The notes: generated by a model not told the origin, from the letters alone. DNA of 64,000 bases from Enterocloster bolteae (GCF_002234575.2 NZ_CP022464.2:6076001-6140000); one strand, 5' to 3'; positions 33,842-43,564 are shown, counted from the stretch's first letter. Translations and numbers: made by a program.

Positions 33842-34966
33842 TCAGCTAATGGTTCCAAAATTCTCTTTATTGATGTCAAAATTCACCTGAAGTTTTACCG
33901 TGAACACGGTGCCGTCCAAATCGCTGGTCACATTGATGGTTCCCCCGTGCATGTCCACTATTTCCTTTGCAATGGCAAGTCCCAGGCCCGTGCCCCCCGT
34001 ACTGCTGGAACGGGACTGTTCCACCCGGTAAAACTTGTTGAATATCAGAGGCAGCTCCTCCGGCGGTATGACATAACCGTAATTTGTAATGGAGACCGTC
34101 ACCACATCCTCCTGGGCCAGTATCTTTACCAGGACTCTTTTTCCGTCGGCGCCATACTTGATGGCATTGCCAATCAGGTTATCGAACAGACGGGCAAGCA
34201 GATTGCCGTCAGCTGTTATGATTTTTACCGGTACATTGCTCTGCAGATCATATGACAGGTTCTTTTCCACAAAGTTCGGGTATGCCTCCTCCAGAAGCTG
34301 TCCCAGCAGTTTTACCACATCCAGCTGGGATACATGCATGGATATCCTGCCATAATTGAGCTTGGTAAACCCAAACAGATCTTCAATCAGCTTTTCCAGT
34401 CGCCGCGCCTTTCCATATGCAATCTCTATGTACTTGTGCTGCATCTGCGCCGGTATCTTACTGTTGCCGGCCAACAGCTCCAGGTATCCGATGATGGATG
34501 TAAGGGGTGTGCGCAGGTCGTGGGCCACATTGGTTATGAGCTCGTTTTTGGTGCGCTCCGATTCCCTCTCCTTATCCATCAGTTCCCGTATATCCTCCAC
34601 CATCTTGTTAAGGTTGGCAGCCATACTGGAGAACTCGTCATCCCCAATCACATCAATGGTGGTGTTCAGATTGCCTTCTGATATGCTCTGAACCGCATCT
34701 GATATATTGCTGATATAGCGGATATAGGGTTCCTGCAGAATCATAAACGTCACCGCGAACAGCACCAGCCCGGATACCACATAGACCAGCACCACCGCCA
34801 CATGGTAATCCAGCACAGCCTGAAGCAGGCGGTTCATACGTCCGGACTCTTCCATGTATCTGGCGATCATGGACACGTTGGTCACCAGAAATATTTCCAC
34901 CAGACAGGAAATGACAGCGCTGTATAGAATGTTGGTAACAACCCGGGTATGGTAGCGCCTGCTCAT
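33842..34966 (-). CDS. Sensor histidine kinase (VanS-like)
   Basis: The 374-residue kinase has two membrane segments (about residues 14-35 and 58-80), a HAMP linker, the H-box VAHDLRTPLTSIIGYLELL near residue 154, the N-box LIGNAIKYGADG and the G-boxes GGTGLGLAIAKEIVD. The extracytoplasmic loop between the membrane segments is short, as in intramembrane- or envelope-sensing kinases. It starts one base after the regulator's stop and precedes the 838-residue protein, so it probably controls or monitors this operon. Confidence 0.92.
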   Translation of the reverse strand: MSRRYHTRVVTNILYSAVISCLVEIFLVTNVSMIARYMEESGRMNRLLQAVLDYHVAVVLVYVVSGLVLFAVTFMILQEPYIRYISNISDAVQSISEGNLNTTIDVIGDDEFSSMAANLNKMVEDIRELMDKERESERTKNELITNVAHDLRTPLTSIIGYLELLAGNSKIPAQMQHKYIEIAYGKARRLEKLIEDLFGFTKLNYGRISMHVSQLDVVKLLGQLLEEAYPNFVEKNLSYDLQSNVPVKIITADGNLLARLFDNLIGNAIKYGADGKRVLVKILAQEDVVTVSITNYGYVIPPEELPLIFNKFYRVEQSRSSSTGGTGLGLAIAKEIVDMHGGTINVTSDLDGTVFTVKLQVNFDINKENFGTIS

Positions 34967-34967
34967 A

Positions 34968-35672
34968 TCACTTTTCAATTTTGTAACCTACTCCCCACAC
35001 TGTGGTGATGATTTTATTCTGTCTGGTGTCCTCTTTCATCTTACCTCTCAGGCGTCTGATATGTACCATGACCGTATTGTTGGCCTCATATACCTTTTCA
35101 TTCCACACCTTCTCGAATATCTCGTCGGTGCTGAATACCTTGCCCGGGTTGGAAGCCAGCAGGTACAGGATATCAAACTCAATGGGGGTGAGCTTGATTT
35201 CCTCATCGTCCACGATTACTTTATGATTATCCTTATTAATGGTCATTCCCTTAATGGTAATCTCGTTATTGGCCTTTTCCTTGGAAGCGCTGTTTGGGTT
35301 TAACTGGGTGTAACGGCGCAGCTGTGATTTGACCCTGGCTGTCAGTTCCAGCGGGTTAAAGGGTTTCACCACATAATCGTCCGCCCCTGTTCCCAGCCCT
35401 AATATCTTGTCTAAATCCGTGGACTTGGCGCTGAGCATGATAATCGGAATGTTGTTGTTTTCCCTTATCTTCTTGCACATCTCCAGGCCGTTCATCCCCG
35501 GCATCATAATGTCCAACAGTACCAGGTGTACCTCTTCTTTGGAAATAATTTCCAGCCCCTTGGCAGCATTCTCCGCCTTAAACACTTTATAACCGTCACT
35601 TACAAGATAAATCTCAATCAAATCCGCAATCTCTTTTTCATCATCTACTACCAGGATATTTATATCGGGCAT
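34968..35672 (-). CDS. OmpR/PhoB-family response regulator (VanR-like)
   Basis: The 234-residue regulator has a receiver domain (VVDDEKEIADLI, phospho-acceptor Asp in LVLLDIMMPGMNG near residue 53, Lys in VVKPFNPLEL) and a winged-helix domain (ITIKGMTINKD to the end, with KLTPIEFDILYLLASNPGKV). It is the first gene of the minus-strand envelope operon; a TTGATA-like -35 is seen upstream but the -10 is poor. GAGGAGGGGACATC precedes the ATG. Confidence 0.94.
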   Translation of the reverse strand: MPDINILVVDDEKEIADLIEIYLVSDGYKVFKAENAAKGLEIISKEEVHLVLLDIMMPGMNGLEMCKKIRENNNIPIIMLSAKSTDLDKILGLGTGADDYVVKPFNPLELTARVKSQLRRYTQLNPNSASKEKANNEITIKGMTINKDNHKVIVDDEEIKLTPIEFDILYLLASNPGKVFSTDEIFEKVWNEKVYEANNTVMVHIRRLRGKMKEDTRQNKIITTVWGVGYKIEK

Positions 35673-35950
35673 GATGTCCCCTCCTCATATGTTAACTTAT
35701 ATGACCTATTCTAACATAATATATCAAGGTTTTCCTTACTTTTTTCTTGAAATATTGTGGGAATTTCTGTTACAATGCACCGGACCTCCCTATAATGGTA
35801 ATATCTTCTTTCATTTGTATACATTAAATAAAAATAGACTGAAAAATAGATTTTTTTGCAAATATTTGTGTTCTGTCACAATGGAAAAAGAAGTAAATTA
35901 TGATATAATTATTTCATAAATATTATAAAAATTTTATAAACTTTTAGGAG

Positions 35951-36781
35951 GTGAGGATCATCAAGATAGTAACTGTCATGGACAATCTGGCCGGAGAGCA
36001 AAAAGCCATGAAGGCAGAACACGGATTGTCCTTTTATGTGGAAACAGGAGATATGCGCATCCTCTTTGATTTCGGAGCAGGCAGGCACGCCCTGGAAAAT
36101 GCCCTGAGGCTGGGAATCCGGCCGGAACAGGCCGACATTGCAGTGGGAAGCCACGGGCACTATGACCATGCTGCGGGTTACAGGGATTTTGTGGCGGCAG
36201 GTCTCAGCTGTCCCCTGGTTACGGGAAACGGTTTTTTTGAAGAAAAGTATGCAAGGAACGGCCTGAAGGCAACCTATCTGGGAACTGGTTTTGACAGCCT
36301 GTTTCTGGAGGAGCACGGTATCCGGCATATGGTGTGCGATTCTGTCCTTCCCATTGGCAAGGACTGCTGGGTTATGGGCGGTATAACACGGTCCCATGAC
36401 TTTGAGACGGTCCCGGAACGTTTTGTGATACGGGACAAAGACGGGTGGAAGCAGGATTATTTTCAGGATGAGGTCTGTCTTGTACTGGAGGACAAAGGTG
36501 AACTGGTGGTAATCGTGGGCTGCAGCCATCCGGGCATACTCAACATCCTGGATACAGTAAGTAAGCGCTTTTCCCAGCCCATACGTGCCGTGGTGGGAGG
36601 GACCCACCTGGTGGAGGCTGACCGGGAGCGCATACATATGACCCTGCGTACCATGAAGGACCTGGGCATCGGACTTCTGGGCTTTAACCACTGCTCCGGG
36701 GAACTTCTGCAAAGCATGATGGCTGAACATCCGGAACTGAACACCGTGTATCTGGGCGCTGGCGACTGCCTGTTCCTCTGA
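35951..36781 (+). CDS. MBL-fold metallo-hydrolase
   Basis: The protein of about 270 residues has the metal motif SHGHYDHAAG near residue 63 and a later Cys-Ser-His loop (VGCSHPGILNIL) and final His region (NHCSGE), as in the DHPS-like/7,8-dihydropterin-6-methyl-4-phosphate synthase branch of MBL proteins. The start is uncertain. The perfect AGGAGGTGA (35946-35954) overlaps the only in-frame GTG (35951), ATG 35978 is too far downstream, and two ATC codons at 35957 and 35960 are optimally spaced. It precedes the CdaR gene by 63 bases; a functional link is unclear. Confidence 0.85.
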   Translation: MRIIKIVTVMDNLAGEQKAMKAEHGLSFYVETGDMRILFDFGAGRHALENALRLGIRPEQADIAVGSHGHYDHAAGYRDFVAAGLSCPLVTGNGFFEEKYARNGLKATYLGTGFDSLFLEEHGIRHMVCDSVLPIGKDCWVMGGITRSHDFETVPERFVIRDKDGWKQDYFQDEVCLVLEDKGELVVIVGCSHPGILNILDTVSKRFSQPIRAVVGGTHLVEADRERIHMTLRTMKDLGIGLLGFNHCSGELLQSMMAEHPELNTVYLGAGDCLFL

Positions 36782-36844
36782 TACCCGATGCACTTTTAAT
36801 TTTTTTGATACCATCGGGGATGTATCTCACGGCAGGAGGAATGT

Positions 36845-37993
36845 ATGCTAGAATTTTCCAGTATGGCACAGGATTTCGTGGAGGCCACATCCTCCCTGGT
36901 GGGAGGACGCACCATCAATATCATGGACCGGGAAGGTACCATTATCGCCTCCACGGAACAGGAACGCATCGGTACCTTCCACCAGGGCGCGGCTGAGGTC
37001 ATTGCCACGGGAAAACCGGTTCTTATTGAGACAAAGGATCTGCCCCGGTATCCCGGAGCAAAGGAGGGCTATAACATGCCCATCTTTCTGAAGGACGAAC
37101 TGATTGGAGTGGTGGGCATCTTCGGATGCGAGGAGCAGATGCTGAACGTGGCCAATCTTCTGAAGGTCTATGTGACACAGCATTTTGCCCAGCAGGCCAT
37201 GGCCCAGAAACAGAACGTGGAATCTGAGGTCAGAAACCGCCTTCTGAGCCTGCTGCTTCTGGGAGACATCGGGCAGATGGAAACCATTTACCAGCTGTCC
37301 GCCCTGATTCCGGTCCAGCTGGCATTTCCTGTAAAGGTCATTATGATACGGGCAGGCAAGCGGAAAAATACCAGGGAGCAGATGAACCATTACACCCAGC
37401 TCTTCCAGAACATGATGTGGCAGGGCACCCTGGACCGCTCAAGAGATGTGTTCGGCATCCAGAACAATGACTGCATCATCATTCACAGTGCTCCCAGACA
37501 TGGGAAAGCGGACGAAGATCTGGACAAAATCATAGCCCAGGTGGTCCGGGAGGAGGGGCTCTGTATTGCTGTCAGCGGCGCCTGCCCACGGCTGGAGGAC
37601 ATTCCGGGCGGTATGAAGGAATCCAACACCCTGATTTCCATGGAGGGCGGGCCGGTCCGTAATCTGGAGGACAGTCAGGTCAAAATTCAGTATCTGATTT
37701 ACAAGTCCCTGATTCACGGCGGTACGAAGTACGCGGAAATGCTGTACCGGAAACTGACAGCCAGCCAGGATGCCAGACAGGCCGAGGTCCTTCTGGTGAC
37801 TGCCAGGGTATATTACCAGGAGAACGGCAGTGTGCAGAAGGCATCCGAGCGGCTTCATCTTCACAAAAACACCCTTCTTTACAGGATGAAACGGCTGTTC
37901 CAGCTGCTGGACCTGGAAAATGAGACTCCCTTTACCAGGGAATTCCTGATTCGTCTGATTTTCATGTATCATCCGGTAGATGATATCACCTAA
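36845..37993 (+). CDS. CdaR-family sugar diacid/glycerate regulator
   Basis: The 382-residue regulator has an N-terminal diacid-recognition domain (about residues 1-130, with GRTINIMDREG and RYPGAKEGYNMP), a middle GGDEF-like region and a C-terminal PucR-type helix-turn-helix (SVQKASERLHLHKNTLLYRMKRL). The family activates uptake and use of glucarate, galactarate or glycerate. It lies 22 bases upstream of the GntP permease gene, its likely target. GGAGGA precedes the ATG. No kinase or dehydratase gene follows, so catabolism must be encoded elsewhere. Confidence 0.9.
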   Translation: MLEFSSMAQDFVEATSSLVGGRTINIMDREGTIIASTEQERIGTFHQGAAEVIATGKPVLIETKDLPRYPGAKEGYNMPIFLKDELIGVVGIFGCEEQMLNVANLLKVYVTQHFAQQAMAQKQNVESEVRNRLLSLLLLGDIGQMETIYQLSALIPVQLAFPVKVIMIRAGKRKNTREQMNHYTQLFQNMMWQGTLDRSRDVFGIQNNDCIIIHSAPRHGKADEDLDKIIAQVVREEGLCIAVSGACPRLEDIPGGMKESNTLISMEGGPVRNLEDSQVKIQYLIYKSLIHGGTKYAEMLYRKLTASQDARQAEVLLVTARVYYQENGSVQKASERLHLHKNTLLYRMKRLFQLLDLENETPFTREFLIRLIFMYHPVDDIT

Positions 37994-38015
37994 ACATATT
38001 TGAGGAGGTTTTACA

Positions 38016-39359
38016 ATGTCAGGTTTATTTATATTCTTAGTCATATTTCTGGCCGTAGTATGTATGGTATTGGCCATATCCAAGTTTAACCAGCACCCCT
38101 TCATCGTACTTACGGTTATAGCCATTGCTGTGGGCCTGGTTTGCGGAATTCCCACAGAGGAAGTCATCAACACGGTAAAAAGCGGTTTCGGAAACATACT
38201 GGCCAGCATCGGTATTGTAATTCTGGCAGGAACCATCATCGGAACCATTCTTGAAAAAACAGGTGCTGCCCTGACAATGGCCAACACCATCCTTAAAATG
38301 GTCGGAAAAAAGAACAGCGTCCTGACCATGGCCATCACAGGCTATGTGACAGGTATCCCTGTATTCTGCGACTCCGGCTTTGTCATCTTAAGCCCTATAT
38401 CAAGGGCCCTGGCCAGCCAGAGCAATGTATCCCTGGCCGTTATGGCCACTGCCCTGTCAGGCGGTTTATATGCAACCCACTGTCTGGTTCCTCCCACTCC
38501 CGGCCCCATTGCCATGGCAGGTACCCTGGAAGCCGATCTGGGGCTGACCATACTGGTAGGACTTCTGGTATCCATACCAGCCACCCTGTCGGCGCTCATC
38601 TATGCCAAGAAGGTATCCAGCAAAATTGATATTCCCGCCAACCCTGAGTACACAGTGGATGAGCTGCTTCAGAAATACGGCAAGCTGCCCGGCGCTCTTC
38701 ACAGCTTTTCACCAATCCTGCTTCCCATCGTACTGATTGCACTTAAATCCGTAGGTGATTTCCCAAGCGCACCCTTTGGAGACGGGGTTGTAAAAATGTT
38801 CTTCTCCTTCATCGGTAATCCTGTTATTGCCCTGATTTTAGGCGTGTTCCTGGCCATGACCCTGGTTCCGGCTGCTGAGAAGAAAAATACCTTGTCCTGG
38901 ATTACAGAAGGTGTCACCAATTCCGCCGGCATCCTGGCCATCACCGGCGCAGGCGGCGCGTTTGGAGCCATTCTTCAGAAACTTCCTATTGCAGATGCCC
39001 TGAGCGCTTCCCTTCTGGGCCTTGGCGTAGGCGTATTCCTTCCCTTCATCATTGCGGCCCTGTTAAAGACAGCCATGGGCGCTTCCACCGTGGCCATGAT
39101 TACCACCTCCGCTATGATTGCCCCGCTGATGCCTGCCCTGGGATTCACCTCCCCGCTGGCAAAGGTACTCGTCATCATGGCCATTGGCGCCGGTTCCATG
39201 ACCGTGTCCCATGCCAATGATTCCTACTTCTGGGTGGTATCCCAGTTTTCCGATATGGAGACAAAGGATGCTTATAAGTGCCAGACCGGCATGACCGGAG
39301 TTATGGGTATCGTGACTATTATAGTTGTATTTCTGCTTTCGCTGGTGTTTGTGCATTAA
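38016..39359 (+). CDS. GntP-family gluconate/glycerate:H+ symporter
   Basis: The 447-residue membrane protein has about twelve to fourteen hydrophobic segments and GntP signatures: GVLEKTGAA-like TIIGTILEKTGAA, PVFCDSGFVIL and the substrate loop HCLVPPTPGPIA. It imports gluconate, glycerate or related hydroxy acids with protons. TGAGGAGG precedes the ATG. It is probably co-transcribed with and controlled by the CdaR protein. A strong terminator follows. Confidence 0.93.
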   Translation: MSGLFIFLVIFLAVVCMVLAISKFNQHPFIVLTVIAIAVGLVCGIPTEEVINTVKSGFGNILASIGIVILAGTIIGTILEKTGAALTMANTILKMVGKKNSVLTMAITGYVTGIPVFCDSGFVILSPISRALASQSNVSLAVMATALSGGLYATHCLVPPTPGPIAMAGTLEADLGLTILVGLLVSIPATLSALIYAKKVSSKIDIPANPEYTVDELLQKYGKLPGALHSFSPILLPIVLIALKSVGDFPSAPFGDGVVKMFFSFIGNPVIALILGVFLAMTLVPAAEKKNTLSWITEGVTNSAGILAITGAGGAFGAILQKLPIADALSASLLGLGVGVFLPFIIAALLKTAMGASTVAMITTSAMIAPLMPALGFTSPLAKVLVIMAIGAGSMTVSHANDSYFWVVSQFSDMETKDAYKCQTGMTGVMGIVTIIVVFLLSLVFVH

Positions 39360-39388
39360 TCAGGATGCAAATTTGTTACATGTTGTAA

Positions 39389-39421
39389 AAAGAATCCCCA
39401 GGCCGGCCCGGGGATTCTTTC
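39389..39421. terminator. Strong bidirectional terminator between gntP-type gene and ppk1
   Basis: AAGAATCCCC and GGGGATTCTT pair over a GC-rich core (AGGCCGGCCC), with A/T runs at both ends, serving the two convergent genes. Confidence 0.85.
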
Positions 39422-39475
39422 TTACACGATTCTATCTTGAATGTTTTTCCTGGAACGTTTCTTTCCGGAACATTC

Positions 39476-41869
39476 CTAATTACTGCTCATAACCGGCTTA
39501 AAGACCCTGCTCCTGGCCGGGTCCTCCTGATCTGCGGACTCCTTAGCCATAAGAATGGCCTCCCGGCAGAACTGCTCCTGGGAATTGACCAGGACCTTTC
39601 CCCTCTTGTCTTCCTTCTCGTAGCTGCCGTCCGGCTGAAGAATATGGGCCTTTACATTGTCCTCCAGCTCCACTTCCAGAATATGGATGACCTTTTCCCT
39701 TAATACCTCGTCCTCAACAGGGAACATGATTTCCACCCGGCGGTCTAAGTTCCTGGGCATCCAGTCCGCGCTGCCCATGTATACCTCAGGACTTGCGTCA
39801 TTAAAGAAATAAAAGATACGGCTGTGCTCCAGGAAGTTTCCCACAATGGAACGCACGGAAATATTCTCGCTGAGTCCCGGTACGCCTGCCTTGAGGCAGC
39901 AGATACCCCTGATAATCATTTCCACCTTCACGCCTGCGCAGGACGCCTCATACAGAGCTGTGATAATTTCCTTGTCACAAAGTGAATTCATCTTGGCCAT
40001 AATATGGGCGGGCCTTCCTTCCCTGGCATGTTCAGCCTCCCTGCGTATCATGCGCAGGAACCGTCCCCTGAGCCAGAGAGGGGCCACAGACAGCTTATTC
40101 CAGGCCAGGGGCTCGGAATAACCTGACAGCATATTGAATACAGCTGTGGCGTCCTCCCCTATCTGGGGATTGCAGGTAAGTATGCCGCAGTCCGTGTAAA
40201 GCTTTGCTGTGGAATCATTGTAATTGCCGGTGCCCAGATGTACATAGCGGCGGATTCCATCTTCCTCCATCCGTACCACCAGGGTAATCTTGCTGTGGGT
40301 CTTAAGGCCCACCAGGCCATATATTACATGGCACCCTGCCTTCTCAAGCATCTTTGCCCAGTTGATATTGTTTTCTTCGTCAAAACGGGCTTTCAGCTCC
40401 ACCAGAACCGACACCTGCTTTCCATTGTCCGCTGCCTCCGCCAAAGCCGCAATAATGGGAGAGTTTCCGCTGACACGGTACAGGGTCTGCTTGATGGCCA
40501 GGACCGACTGGTCCCGTGCAGCGCTGCGAACAAAGTTCACCACCGGATCAAAACTCTGATATGGATGGTGAAGCAGGATATCGCCCTTCCTGATATTGGT
40601 GAATATATCGTCTTCATTCATAAGGGCCGGCACGGGCTGGGGCACATACCTGGGTGCCTTGAAGAGCTCAAAGCCTTCCAGTCCATACATCTTCATGAGA
40701 AACGTCAGGTCCAGAGGGCCGTTGATTTCAAAAATATCCTGGCTGTTTATGGACAGTTCCCTGCGGATGATTTTAAGGAGACGCTTATCCACATTGTCCT
40801 CGATTTCCAGACGGATGGCCTCGCCCCACTGGCGTTTCTTAAGCTGCTTCTGGATTTCCTCCAGCAGGTCCACCGCCTCCTCCTCATCTATGGTAAGGTC
40901 GGCATTTCTCATGATGCGGAAGGGATGAGAGGCCACAATGTCATAATTGAGGAACAACGAGGGCATGTTCCGCTCTATGATTTCCTCCAGAAGGATGACC
41001 ACCCTGCGCTCCTTGCCGTCCTCATCTATCTCCCTGGGAAGCTCCACAATTCTGGAAATCACCGAGGGAACCTGCACCATGGCAAATTCCAGCTCCTCAT
41101 CCTCTCCGCTCTTTTTCCTCAAAAGCGCAGCGATATTCAGCGTCTTGTTCCGTATCAGCGGGAAGGGTCTGGATGAATCAAAGGCCATGGGCGTCAGAAC
41201 AGGATATACATTCTTCCTAAAATACTCGTCCGTATATGCCGCCTCTTCTTCCGTCATATCCTCATGCTCTGTAATCATGCGCAGCCCATTCTGTCTCAGG
41301 GTTGGCACCAGGGAACGGTTGTAGGTTGAATACTGCATCTCCACCAGCTCATGGGTCCTCTCGCTGATTCGGTCCAGCTGTTCCTGGGGCGTCAGACCGG
41401 CGATATCGGGCTTGGTGTACTTTGCATGTACCATGTCCTTTAAGGAGGCCACCCTGACCATATAAAACTCGTCCAGATTGGAGGCGGTTATGCTCAGGAA
41501 TTTAAGACGTTCAAAAAGGGGAATGCTCTTGTCCCTGGACTCGCTGAGCACACGGTAGTTGAATTCCAGCCAGCTCAGCTCACGGTTAACATAATTCGTC
41601 GGGTCCGCTGCAAAATCCACAGGGACTGCTTCCGGCCTGACAGCGGCATTTGCCTTAGCCCCAGTCTGTGCCTTAGCTCCGGCACTTATTTTAGCCCCGC
41701 TGTTCGCCTTCACCGTATCGTCTGCCTTAACCCCTGCGTTTTCCCTGGATGAGCCGCTCTTTGCCGAAGCAGCCCTTGAGGTATCGGTTTTTTCCGCTCT
41801 GTTTTTCTCTACTTTCGCTTTTTCTGTCTTGGATTTAGATGCCTGAGGCTTTCCAGCTGATTCTGCCAT
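39476..41869 (-). CDS. ppk1: Polyphosphate kinase 1 with basic low-complexity N-terminal extension
   Basis: The 797-residue enzyme polymerises ATP gamma-phosphate into polyphosphate. The N domain begins at about residue 92 (YVNRELSWLEFNYRV, SITASNLDEFYMVRV). The catalytic His region is VHLGTGNYNDSTAKLYTDCG, and the second active-site His is in EHSRIFYFFN. Unusual is the first about 85 residues, rich in Ala, Lys and Ser with repeats such as AKISAGAKAQTGAKANAA, resembling histone H1 tails. The gene follows the exopolyphosphatase gene by two bases, so synthesis and degradation are co-expressed. AAGGAGG precedes the ATG. Confidence 0.95.
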   Translation of the reverse strand: MAESAGKPQASKSKTEKAKVEKNRAEKTDTSRAASAKSGSSRENAGVKADDTVKANSGAKISAGAKAQTGAKANAAVRPEAVPVDFAADPTNYVNRELSWLEFNYRVLSESRDKSIPLFERLKFLSITASNLDEFYMVRVASLKDMVHAKYTKPDIAGLTPQEQLDRISERTHELVEMQYSTYNRSLVPTLRQNGLRMITEHEDMTEEEAAYTDEYFRKNVYPVLTPMAFDSSRPFPLIRNKTLNIAALLRKKSGEDEELEFAMVQVPSVISRIVELPREIDEDGKERRVVILLEEIIERNMPSLFLNYDIVASHPFRIMRNADLTIDEEEAVDLLEEIQKQLKKRQWGEAIRLEIEDNVDKRLLKIIRRELSINSQDIFEINGPLDLTFLMKMYGLEGFELFKAPRYVPQPVPALMNEDDIFTNIRKGDILLHHPYQSFDPVVNFVRSAARDQSVLAIKQTLYRVSGNSPIIAALAEAADNGKQVSVLVELKARFDEENNINWAKMLEKAGCHVIYGLVGLKTHSKITLVVRMEEDGIRRYVHLGTGNYNDSTAKLYTDCGILTCNPQIGEDATAVFNMLSGYSEPLAWNKLSVAPLWLRGRFLRMIRREAEHAREGRPAHIMAKMNSLCDKEIITALYEASCAGVKVEMIIRGICCLKAGVPGLSENISVRSIVGNFLEHSRIFYFFNDASPEVYMGSADWMPRNLDRRVEIMFPVEDEVLREKVIHILEVELEDNVKAHILQPDGSYEKEDKRGKVLVNSQEQFCREAILMAKESADQEDPARSRVFKPVMSSN

Positions 41870-41871
41870 AT

Positions 41872-43437
41872 CTACACCCTCCTTTTCTGTCTGAGTATCG
41901 GCCTTATGCCAAATATCTCTTCAAAGAAATCCGCCTTCTGTTCAAAGGATGCGGCTTCCAACGCCATATTCCCCGGATAACCGGTGGTGATTACCAGTTC
42001 ATTTTCCCGGATAGCCATGCGGCAGTCCACCAGCTTTCCCCTGTGGCTGCGGTCCATGGAATTGGCCAGACGCAGGATGGCCGTCAGCTTGGCAATGAGG
42101 ATGGTGATGGCGTTGCGGCTCATTCCTATATCCTCCTCCTGATGCACCTGGGTCTCCAGCTGTACCTTGTCATAGTCAAAATCACGGATATTATACCGCA
42201 CCACATTGGCAATGATCTCCCGCTCCAGATGGCTCAGGCCGATGATTTCCGTGGACATGATAATGTTATAGGAGCATTCGTTGGAATTCTTTATGCTTAT
42301 AAACTTTCCGCAGGCATGGAGCAGCACCGCAATCTGCAGCATCAGCCGTTCCCGCTGCCCCAGGCCGTGGAATTTCTTCATGTTGTCAAAGATACACAGG
42401 GCATACTGTTCCAGCACCTGGTTATGGCTGGTGTGGCACTTATAGCGCTTCGCAATGTTCCTGGACGCAGCCAGTATATCGTTCTCAAAGTTGTGGCTGA
42501 ATTTCACTAGCTTGTTCTCGCTGGCATATTCTGCTGCAATGCCGTCACAGAGGCGGATGCCGGGCACCCAGAACATCTCGGCCCCGGTCAGCTCCAGAAT
42601 CCGTTTGTATACCACCACACTTGGCAGGAGCAGGGACGCATACTCGCTGTTGACTCCGAATCGCTCCTCGATCTGATCCGTTGTCATCTGGCACATGCGC
42701 TCGTAGAAACGGTTCATCGTGGCCGCGTCAACCTTATCCCCGTAGGTATTCAGGTCCAGCCTGTTGATAATATAAAGAATATTCTCACCGATGCCAATGA
42801 GGTTTGTGATTTCCCTGTCCTTCAGATACATCTTCCGGAAGGTGAACAGTTCATTGTCCACAATCTCCTCTATATGCTGCTTGTGCTCTTCCACAGTGGC
42901 CGGTATCCTGGCTAACAGCCCCCTTACGCGAAGGGTGCCCAGGGGCAGGTTCTGAGTGGTCACCAGAGAATCCTTGTCAAAAAGAGACAGCTGCGCGCTT
43001 CCGAATCCCACATCCACGATGGCGGTCCCCTTCTGGATAATTTTATTAAATTCTGCTGCCTTGGCAGCTATGGCCTTATAACTGATGAACCGCTGCTCTG
43101 AATTACTGATAATGCGCACCGTAAGCCCTGTCCTCACCCGGATCTGGTCCAGGATAATCTGGCGGTTGTGCGCCTCCCTCATGGCACTGGTTGCATATGC
43201 CCTGTAGTCCTTTACCTTATAGGACTTCATAATCTGGACAAATTCCTCCAGTACCTGGCACATCTCCTCCACCAGCTCATAGCTTATCTTACCTGTGCTG
43301 TAGGTGTCTTTACCAAGAGCTATTACATGGCGTACGTGGTCAATACGCCGGATTCCTGTCTTATAGGTCATCTCATAGATACCCAGCTCCAGCTCAAATG
43401 AACCCACATCAATCGCCGCAAATGTCCGAACTGCCAC
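41872..43437 (-). CDS. Ppx/GppA-family exopolyphosphatase with HD domain
   Basis: The 521-residue protein has an actin-like Ppx/GppA N-terminal half (AAIDVGSFELELGIYEM, IVDVGFGSAQLSLFD near residue 140) and a C-terminal HD-type helical domain (LLHACGKFIS near residue 385). The family hydrolyses polyphosphate ends or pppGpp. GTG 43437 follows AAGGAG by nine bases; TTG 43446 is too close to it. It is co-transcribed with ppk1 directly downstream, implying tight control of polyphosphate level. Confidence 0.9.
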   Translation of the reverse strand: MAVRTFAAIDVGSFELELGIYEMTYKTGIRRIDHVRHVIALGKDTYSTGKISYELVEEMCQVLEEFVQIMKSYKVKDYRAYATSAMREAHNRQIILDQIRVRTGLTVRIISNSEQRFISYKAIAAKAAEFNKIIQKGTAIVDVGFGSAQLSLFDKDSLVTTQNLPLGTLRVRGLLARIPATVEEHKQHIEEIVDNELFTFRKMYLKDREITNLIGIGENILYIINRLDLNTYGDKVDAATMNRFYERMCQMTTDQIEERFGVNSEYASLLLPSVVVYKRILELTGAEMFWVPGIRLCDGIAAEYASENKLVKFSHNFENDILAASRNIAKRYKCHTSHNQVLEQYALCIFDNMKKFHGLGQRERLMLQIAVLLHACGKFISIKNSNECSYNIIMSTEIIGLSHLEREIIANVVRYNIRDFDYDKVQLETQVHQEEDIGMSRNAITILIAKLTAILRLANSMDRSHRGKLVDCRMAIRENELVITTGYPGNMALEAASFEQKADFFEEIFGIRPILRQKRRV

Positions 43438-43564
43438 TTTTCTCAACTCCTTATCGGTCCCTTATAGGTTGACTCATGGTTATTATATACGGCCTCCTCC
43501 CATCATACATCGAAAGGCGGTAAAAACTATGTAAAATTTACGTAAAAGAAGTCCCGCACAGAAC

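Noticed and set aside
35700..35760. Sigma-A promoter of the VanR-like regulator
   Set aside because: A TTGATA-like -35 is present, but the hexamer at the right distance (TCATAT) matches the -10 poorly; not listed as a feature.
35909..36814. 301-residue frame opposite the MBL-fold gene
   Set aside because: It is an antisense shadow of a gene with clear metal-binding motifs.
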